Shown: positions 56,090 through 64,000 of the stretch, one piece after another
How the letters are laid out: the number at the start of each line of letters is the position of its first letter
Position numbering within the stretch: the stretch's first letter is position 1
NCBI RefSeq assembly: GCF_037176765.1
Contig: NC_090021.1
Coordinates: 54,896,953-54,960,952 of the forward strand
DNA: 64,000 nt
Direction: 5' to 3'
DNA from: Anolis sagrei
Taxonomy: Eukaryota; Chordata; Lepidosauria; Squamata; Anolidae
Position numbers and translations under genes: made by a program
The notes under the pieces: generated by a model
What the model was told of the DNA's origin: nothing
The model's input: only the letters and a program-made list of their open reading frames with translations
Database searches by the model: none

Positions 56090-57480
56090 TGATCAGGAAG
56101 CCAATGTGAGGTCTGTTGTGGCTCAGTCTGAGCCTGAGCTTTCTGAACCTCAGGATGAAGAGGATGATGGGTTACAGGTTTCTGAACATGTTCTGGTTAG
56201 TGAGGCAGTTGAAACAGACAGTGTTGATTCTGAAGAAGAGACGGCATTTCTGTTCCCCAGAGAAAAGAATGTGGCTTTAGATAAAGATAGTGAAACTTCG
56301 GAGCTCCAGGTGGAGGCTCCTTCTGGGAGCTCCAGACCTCTTGTTTCCCAGGGTGACTAGGCCCGGCAGGGCGAAGGTAATGAGCTAACTGGCCTTGAAG
56401 ATAGGGGAGATTTGATTAGAGAGGACCGTTTGCAATTAAGAGTTCGGAGAAGCGCACGCCTTGCCAACAAGCGTGAAGCTAGAGGTCAACGTAATGCTTT
56501 CATGTTGGGGAAACTTATTTAATTATCTGGTCGAAGGGCATTCTCTGTCAGTCCAATGTTGCTTTTACCCTGTTAACTTCTGTGGAATTACCTTGGCTTT
56601 TGCGGGAAGCTTCTGGCTCTTTGGGACTTTGATTTTGTTCCTGATTTTTTGATACTTTGTCTTGCTGCCATGGACTATTGTTTAACTAATGCTAAAGGAC
56701 TATGCTTCATGTTATTTGTCTTTGGAACCTGGGAACTTTGCTTTTGCATTTAAGACTCTGTATTGCTCAATGAACTTTACTTCTTTATTTCCCTGTTTTG
56801 ATTTTGCTTTTTTCTCAATAAACTACAAAACCTACAGCCTTGGTGTGTGGTGGTGTCTTGGGCAAGGTGAATCTATCCTGAGTTGCAATAGGTCGAATTT
56901 AGACTAGGAACATGGAAATGGAGGGTCCTGCCTGGCAAGCAATTACTCTAACAGCTCAAAGTCTCAGATTTGAGACTCACCAGGGTTAAGACAGCCACAG
57001 AAATTTTAATTACAATCTGGCCAGAAAGGATGCAAGTATAGCTAGCACCAAAAATGTACAAGCATTAAAATGAATACAGATAGCATGGACTTTTAAGGAG
57101 TTCCACTTTTATTCAATCTTCCCGCTCCCTCCCCAGATTGGCTTTGAGAAGGGGGAGCCTGGGCCTGTCCTCTGATTGGCTGGGCTCCGCTGATGTCACT
57201 GGTTCCAAGCGGATATTCTCTCCCAGCTGGAAAGGGGGTGGCCATGGTTGGTTTCTGAGAGCCTAATCAGCAGTGGAGGACACCCTTCTGGGAGGGGACA
57301 CTTCATGAAGTGACCATATTTGGAAGGCTTAGGGTGCATCCGGCTAGCATAAAGGGTGAGGGATTTTGAAACAAAAGGCGGTAATCTTCTGTAATCAAGT
57401 CTTGGATGTAAACTAAAGGAATTTAAATTAGTGTACACATTTGAGTCTCTGTTTCTGTGGCCTGCCATCTTTCAGCCCAA
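56090..57480. mobile_element. Possible LTR-retroelement fossil sequence
   Basis: 56106-56360 is an acidic open stretch followed by basic residues, a T-rich region and AATAAA near 56816, which resembles the 3' end of an LTR element. 56930-57480, read on the minus strand, has CCAAT-type motifs, a polyadenylation hexamer and a following U5-like stretch, as in a solitary LTR. No terminal repeats or duplication were established. Both are broken. Confidence 0.3.
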
Positions 57481-57592
57481 TTGAAACAATCAGCTGAACA
57501 AGTATCAGCCGTTAATATCAAATCTAAAGCAAAGACCACCTGCTGATCCTTACATGTATACAATGGACTTTGATTGTCACCTTTGTCTAGGG

Positions 57593-58320
57593 CAGTGTTT
57601 CTCAACCTGGGGGTCGGGACCCCTGGGGGGGGTCGCAAGAGGGTGTCTGAGGGGTCACCAAAGACCATCAGAAAACACAGTATTTTCTCTTGGTCATCTG
57701 GGTTACGTGTGGAAAGTTAGGTCCAATTCTATTGTTGGTGGGGTTCAGAATGCTCTTTGATTGTAGGTGAACTATAAATCCCAGCAACTACAACTCCAAA
57801 TACTAAGGTCTATTCCCCCCAAACTCTACTAGTGTTCACATTTGGGCATATTATTTGTGCCAAATTTGGTCCTTATCCATCATTGTTTGAATCCACAGAT
57901 ATAAGTGAACTACAACTCCCAAACTCAAGATCCATGCCCACCAAACCCTGCTAGTGTTTTATGTTGGTCATGGGAGTCCTGTGTGCTAAATTTGGTTCAG
58001 TCCCATCATTGGTGGAGATCAGAATGCTCTTTGATTGTAGATGAACTATAAATCCCAGCAAGTACAACTCTCAAATGATAAAACCAGTCCCTCCCCCAAC
58101 CCGACTAGTATCCAAATTTGGGCATATTTGGGTATTTGTGCCAAATTTGGTCCAGTGAATGAAAATACATCCTGCATATCGGATATTTTCATTGCGATTC
58201 ATAAGAGTAGCAAAAATACATTTATGAAGTAGCAATGAAAATGATTTTATGTTTGGGGGTCACCACAACATGAGGAACTCTATTAAGGGGTCGTGGCTTT
58301 AGGAAGGTTGAGAACCACTG
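57593..58320. mobile_element. hAT nonautonomous element, 728 bp, perfect 8-bp TSD
   Basis: Starts CAGTGTTTCTCAACCTGGGG and ends AAGGTTGAGAACCACTG. GTCTAGGG is duplicated exactly at 57585-57592 and 58321-58328. The interior holds a repeated module with TCAGAATGCTCTTTGATTG at about 57748 and 58020. No transposase. Confidence 0.9.
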
Positions 58321-58329
58321 GTCTAGGGA

Positions 58330-61300
58330 TTTTGCCAAGCTCCAAATGTCCAGAAAATTCCTCAGTGGGGTCAGAATGAAGGTGAGGACTCCTGTGGCTT
58401 ACTTTGCAGAAATCATATTGCTGATACATATAATATGATATATATTTGATATATATAGGAACAGGGCAGAGAGTAAAGGAAACAAGATGTGTTATATCTT
58501 TAGTTCTGGAACAATAATTCTGTAGCCCTTGGTTGTTTCGGTTTTGTGATTATGGTTGATTTTGATTTGATATCTTCTTTGTTGCTTGTTGCTATCATTT
58601 GACATACATTTAATTAGATTTTTTTGTTATGTGTTTTTTTTAAAGTTGTCATTCTGAAACCAGTATGTAGTGCTTGTTTTATCAAATACATTTTAAGAAT
58701 ATATTGCTGTTTTTGCTGTATAAAGAAAAAAATCTGTGTTGTTGAAGATATCAGATATATTCTACAGACTAGCATTAGGATCTTTAGAAAATATTATAGG
58801 AAATATTATTAAAATTCTGTTTTGTTTTGTAATTTAACTTTTGCTATCTTTAATAACTTATTTGGAAAGGTAGGGTAAATTCGTTTATATGACTAAGATA
58901 TGCATGTAATAAAATAAAATGCTACAGATAATGTCTTTTTTTTACATGTAAATTAATTGTTTTTACAAATGACCAAAGATTAATTAAGAAATGTCTTTGA
59001 CAATTTTTGACTTCTGTGCCAGTCCTGTTAATGTGTAGATTAGCTCCATATGCCATCTGGTGGTTACGTTTGGAGTTGCCTAGATTTTAAGAAACATAGT
59101 TTGTCCCATTGCGTGCCTCTGTATCCTGACATTAATCAATTTAAAGATTAGCTTGCTGTAGATCCAACCACTGATTTTACTTCTTAACTAGAGTGTGATG
59201 ATTTTGTTAATTCCCAGGTTAAAAGATTTTAAAGCAAGGAGTAGTAAAGGAGCTTGGAACCAGCAATTTTCCTCGCATTCAGATGATCCTCCTGGGTTTT
59301 ACACTAGGCATGAGACAGAGACTTCTCATATGTCTAAATAAATGGAATTTTAAATATAAAATAATATATCTATTAAAGTTAACTTAATAATTAAATATTG
59401 AAAGTAATTTAAAGTGTTCTTAATTGTTAAATATATATATATTTCTAGCATAAATACAACTGAATTTGAATTTTCGTGTACCAAGAACCAAGTAATATCT
59501 TGTCTACTGAGCTTCCCCTCTCATGTTAAAAAAAACCCTACCCTATGTTGAAACATAAGAAATATCCTCCCCTTGTTCTTTCCATGTTATTTCTGCACCT
59601 GATACCAAATTTTCTGTTAAAAAACTAACACCCAGAGACACATCAAATTAAACCTAATTAACTGAGTTATACATTTACCTGTACATTTGCAAATTCACTT
59701 CAGTAATTTTAACAATGTAAATATGTGTGCGTAATTAAAATATGTACAACATAAAACCAGGACTTCCAAGAATAATGAAATATTAAAATAATTTTATAGC
59801 ACTTTAGAGAAAGGCAAAAAAAGAAAAACATGCTAAGCTCTAAATTAATTTGCTAGTCTCAGCTAAAGTTAGAAGTACTGCATCCATGGAATCAAGGGGT
59901 TCACTTAGCCAAATTTCTAGATTCAGCTGGCCTATTCTGATTTGATTTAAGCCTAAAACATTTCCAGTCATATTATTTGTTTTAGAACACAGTTTCAATA
60001 AGAGTTAATGCGGCAATCTAATACATGTTTATGGAGTATATTTACTGATTTTTTTATTTTTATTTTTGGGGTGTGTGTGCAATTGTCCAAACCTGTGGAT
60101 TTCAAGTAACAGCTGATTTCTCTGGTCAGAGGGGTAGCTATAAACATTAAAAAATAATAATAAAATGTACTTGATTACTGTCCACAATTTTACTGTAACT
60201 AAAAATAATTTCAGACAATTATGTATCAAACAGTTGTTTCTGACTTTTCTCTAAAACTGTTTTGTAGGTACTTGTATCATTATTATCTCTAATCTCCAGT
60301 CACTTTCCCTGTATTTGCTAATTAAATAAATATGTGTGGAAGGAGCATTTTTTAAAATTTTATTAATAGAGTATCGGAATTATAGCAAAAAGAACATTAG
60401 GATTCTGTACATAGGGAGAAAGACAAATGGATGAAATTGTTACAGAAAGAAGTAAGAAGCATGATCCATGTGAAGGACAAGGAAGACATAGGATTAAGTT
60501 ACTAAGACCGCTGGAAAGAGTTAAAATATTAGAAAGGGAAGAGAAAGAAGGCAGAAATAGCAAACAGGATTGCAGGTTTTCCCAGCACAGCTGGGCTATT
60601 GAATACTACATGTGTAATGGAATCAAGAGGAAAGACTTGAACTCATGGAAGAAGTTTCATTTTAAAATTTTCATTTTGAATAACGCAACCCAACCAAAAA
60701 AAAAAAAAAAATTCTTGGTGTCTTGGTTTTTAGGCCTGTTCCTTGGGATATTTGGAGAGCTGCTTCAGAAACTTTACTGGATAGACTTCATCAGCTCGTT
60801 TCTTAGATATGGTTATAATTGTGTTATATGGGCGAGCAGATGTCAACTGGTAGATGGCATATGTTTGGTATCTCAAAAGGTAGAGCTGATAGAGGAAACC
60901 TGGTGCTTTTTTTGGAATTAGCAGGTCAGATATACCTAGAAACGGATAACATTTGCGGCACAATTTATTTTTCTTTATGCTCATTAAAATCTATTTTAAG
61001 AGGGATTTGGAATTTACTGAATAATAGGTTCCAACACTTTTTGGGCGTGGGTGGGGTGTCCTTACTTGGGGCATTTATGAGCTTGTATGTTATCAAATGT
61101 AGAAGAATGACTATATAATTTTTCTTAAAGGGAGATGACTAGTTAGAACTAAAAAACCAGCAGGTAGAAAGTGAAAAGCCTATAAACTAGTATTTATGTT
61201 CATTAGTCGTGTTCTAGTATAAATGTTAAGTGTGTATGTCTGTGTGTTCTTGTGTTTTATTTTTTGTGTTGTCAAGTGTAATCTTTTGTGCTAGTTAGAA

Positions 61301-62385
61301 AATAGATTAGCAGGGTATTTTTAATGTATATAATGTGTTTGCTTACTTTTTTTATTATAATTAAAAGCAAAATAAAAAGGAGATATGTTATCTGTAGTTT
61401 GCAGGTGATCAAAGGGAGATTCTTTACATTTATTTTCTTTTGCAGAAATTGAAAACAGATTGATATGAGCCTGGCAGAGTTTTAAAAACTTTGGGGGAGA
61501 ATTTTTTCTTGGTTCTTCCAACTTCAGAGGCACATCAGTGGGAAGAAGCAGGATAAAGCCGTCTTGGTGGCTGCTCCCAGGCTGTAGAGCTCTGTGCCAT
61601 CAGACATTAGGTTGTCCTGTTCTTCTTCTATTGTACCTATTTATTTATACAAGCATTTGATGACTAAATAGATACGTGGAGAGATGTTTAATGGTGTGTT
61701 CAAAAAAATTTTTTTTTTAAATACAGTGTTTTAATTAATGTGGTTAGATCCCTTGGTCCCATACAAGAGAAAAGTAGAATACACGTTATGACTGGAATTT
61801 ACAGTTGCAGTTATGGATGCATAGTGTAGAGTTATTTGTTACTGATTCATATTTACAATTTCTACATATTCCATAATATAGGGAACATACAGGGATCATG
61901 AAAATTTCCAAACTAGACATATTGTGTAGCAGTCACTGCAATCAACAGGGATCTGCACTCCTGCTGATCAGGGTGCAGCTGATATATCTCTGCCCTTCTG
62001 CAAGCAATTTCTGATGTGAGGGGAAATTATGAAAGGAATCCTGGTTTTGACTGTTGCACAAGAGATTGCTGGGGGGGGGGGGGGAGGTTATTGAAAATGT
62101 CAAGTTAGCTGTGACCTGATCAACAGAACAGACTTGTCACACAAAGCAGCAGCTGTGTAGTAAATCCAGAGTGTTTGGGTCGAGTTAGGATATGTTACTT
62201 AGCTACATAACTAAGAGTTATATAGTTACGTAGTTGATCAGAGAATTGCAGCATGTATTAAATTAAGTAAAATCAAAACAAATAGTGTTTCTGTATTCTT
62301 AAGATACGAATAGAGACAATTAGAAAAGATGTGATCAGCACGAAAGCTGAAGAACACATTGTCTAAGTGACTAAAGTGAAGTAAT
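58330..62385. other. AT-rich flank, nothing firmly recognised
   Basis: No host exon or known repeat is recognised. An open frame of 164 codons at 60427-60921 runs through an A homopolymer and shows no domain that I know. Confidence 0.35.
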
Positions 62386-62392
62386 CATTTTA

Positions 62393-62580
62393 GATCCAGT
62401 GTGGTGTAGTGGTTTGAACACTGGAGTACGACTCTGGAGACCAAGGTTCAAATCCATGGAAATCTGTTAGTTTAAAAAGACATCCAGTCATACACTCCCA
62501 ACCTCATAGGGAAGCAAAAGTAAACCCCACCTCTGAACAAACCCTGCCAAAAAATCCGCATTATAGATTTTTTTTTACAG
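62393..62580 (+). mobile_element. MIR-like tRNA SINE with recognisable head
   Basis: CCAGTGTGGTGTAGTGGTTT gives the A-box region and GGTTCAAATCC the B box of a tRNA-like head; the body follows to about 62580. It is not a tRNA gene: the cloverleaf is incomplete. Confidence 0.65.
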
Positions 62581-62589
62581 CTGCCATAA

Positions 62590-62785
62590 ATTACTTAGTA
62601 TCATAGAGTTGGAAGAGACGACATGGGCTATCCAGCCCAACCCCCTGCCATGCAGAAAAGGCACAATCAAAGCACCCCAGACAGATGGTAATTAAACCTG
62701 TTCAAAAGCCTCCAAAGAAGGTTCCTCCACCACACTCTGAAGCAATGAGTTCCACTGTTGAGCATCTCCAGTGGTCTAGAAATAC
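62590..62785 (-). mobile_element. CR1 LINE 3' fragment
   Basis: TCATAGAGTTGGAAGAGACG is the reversed CR1 end, followed by the same block seen at 1741-1975. Confidence 0.6.
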
Positions 62786-62956
62786 TGCAAGAGCAACAAT
62801 AACTTTATGTCTGACTTTATAGAATCAGAACCTATTTTAAAAACACTTATTTTGGAACCCAATGGGGTATATTTAGCTATCTCCATAACCTGAGATAATT
62901 TTTAAAGAAAACAAACTTCATAGCCTAAATCAGCAGTCAAGAAAATAAGAACTATA

Positions 62957-64000
62957 TACGAGGGGCTGCTGATAAGTCTTTGGCTTTGTGTTCTTTTTTG
63001 TTTCTATGGTAACGAATGTTACATCACATTAAAGCTTTATGTGTCTAATATATGTTTTCAAAATTTTGTGTTTGTAGCTTGTGGCAACAGTGATCTAGGC
63101 ATGCGGGAAAACAAAATGTCGGAGTGTAAGGTGATGTTTATTTATTTACTTCTTTACTTTACTTTACTTATATACTGCTATTCTCAGCCCGAGGGCGACT
63201 CACAGCGGTTCACAACCAGTAAAAACAGCAATAATTCAATGCAATAACGTAACAACAATTAACAATTAACATATTATCCAAACAATAGAATTACTACTTA
63301 ATGTTCACAGCAAATGAGAGCAGAGGAGTGATAAAATTTTTGTTTCTGCAAGGAAAGTCTGCAAAGGATATTCATGGTGATATGTCACAGACATTGGGGG
63401 ATCAATGCCCTTCATATTCTACAGTTAAGAACTGGGTTGCCAAATTTAAAACGGGCTACTTCAGCAGCAATGATGAGGAACGTCCTGGACGGCCAAGAGT
63501 GGTTGCTGTTCCAGAGATCGTCGATGCTGTGCACCACCTCATACTGGAGAATCGGCAAATTTCAGCTAAAGGAGTAGCAGACATCATGGTGATTTCTCGT
63601 GAACGTGTTTGTCATTATCCATGAACATTTGAACATGAAGAAGCTATCTGAAAAGCAGGTCCCCAAATGTTTGACAACAGATCAGAAAAGCATACGAGTG
63701 AAAACTTCCTAGTCCATTTGCAGTGTTTCCGGGCTGATAAGAACTTCCTGGATCAATTGGTCTCTATTGATGAGACCTGGATTTATTTGTATGTCCCTGA
63801 AACCAAGGAGCAGTCAAAGGAGTGGAGGCACAGTGGTTCTCCTCGTCCAAAGAAGTTCAGGGTGCCAAAAATCAGCCACTAAGGTGATGTTCTGTGTTCT
63901 GGGATAAGGAGGGCATGCTACTAGTGGACTACCTTCAAAATGGTTCCACCATCAATGCAAGGTATTACACTGAACTTTTGGACCAATTGAAGGTAATTCT
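62957..64000 (+). pseudogene. Mariner transposon, cut by the window edge, with nested LINE tail
   Basis: The terminal repeat region begins ACGAGGGGCTGCTGATAAGT after TA. The transposase reads MSECKVM (63116), then after an inserted LINE tail FTANESRGVIKFLFLQGKSA, QTLGDQCPSYSTVKNWVAKF, the linker ISAKGVADIMVISRERV, and SIDETW at 63766 with the first catalytic Asp at 63769. FWDKEGMLLVDYL follows in another frame. At least two frameshifts make it inactive. The second catalytic Asp and 3' end lie beyond 64000. Confidence 0.85.
63137..63295 (-). mobile_element. L2-like LINE tail inserted in the mariner
   Basis: TTTATTTATTTACTTCTTTA and TATTCTCAGCCCGAGGGCGA are the reversed LINE tail. It splits the mariner N-terminus between MSECKVM and FTANES. 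Confidence 0.65.

Noticed and set aside
60427-60921. 164-codon plus-strand open frame
   Set aside because: It crosses an A homopolymer, shows no domain or splice context, and has the composition of noncoding AT-rich DNA.
62393-62460. tRNA-like sequence
   Set aside because: A and B boxes are present, but the cloverleaf is incomplete and the same head recurs in other copies, so it is a SINE head. The same applies at 10877, 10544, 7034 and 14129.

Overview
The window is vertebrate nuclear DNA, most likely from a squamate reptile (an iguanian or anole-like lizard). The evidence is split genes with GT-AG introns, CpG-island promoters, and a repeat load typical of squamates: Sauria-type SINEs with a BovB-like tail, RTE-BovB, CR1, L2-like and L1 LINE fragments, many hAT miniature elements and mariners. 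I see no operon, prokaryotic gene, CRISPR array or replicon feature.

Three host genes are supported by splice-by-splice reading. EFCAB2 (also DRC8, an axonemal EF-hand protein) lies on the minus strand with its first four coding exons at 9505 down to 582; the rest is off the left edge. HNRNPU (SAF-A) is complete on the plus strand, 14 coding exons from 28326 to 39623, 837 codons. COX20 (a cytochrome c oxidase assembly factor) is complete on the minus strand, four coding exons from 52013 to 46722, 118 codons. Order and orientation match the human 1q44 block COX20-HNRNPU-EFCAB2 seen from the other side. EFCAB2 and HNRNPU diverge across about 18.5 kb of repeat-rich intergenic DNA; HNRNPU and COX20 converge.

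Layout: 1-9.6 kb EFCAB2 exons, introns and promoter CpG island, with a tandem LINE array at 8.1-8.8 kb. 9.6-27.9 kb intergenic DNA full of SINEs, foldback miniature elements, CR1, BovB, hAT and another non-LTR family. 28-40.7 kb HNRNPU. 40.7-43.4 kb an unusually repeat-poor stretch downstream of HNRNPU. 44-52.5 kb COX20 and its CpG island, with L1, L2 and foldback elements in and around intron 1. 52.5-64 kb repeat-rich flank with two mariner remnants, an intact-looking hAT element and LTR-like fossil sequence.

I found no new multigene system. The most interesting signals are: a repeat family (8.8, 29.5, 51.1 and 55.8 kb) whose copies insert as head-to-head inverted dimers with perfect 13-15 bp target duplications and whose one monomeric copy carries a hammerhead-ribozyme-like core; a perfect RFX X-box just upstream of the EFCAB2 start; a GC-AG intron in HNRNPU; a perfect 27-bp hairpin at 25.2 kb; and a 268-bp tandem array made from a LINE ORF end.
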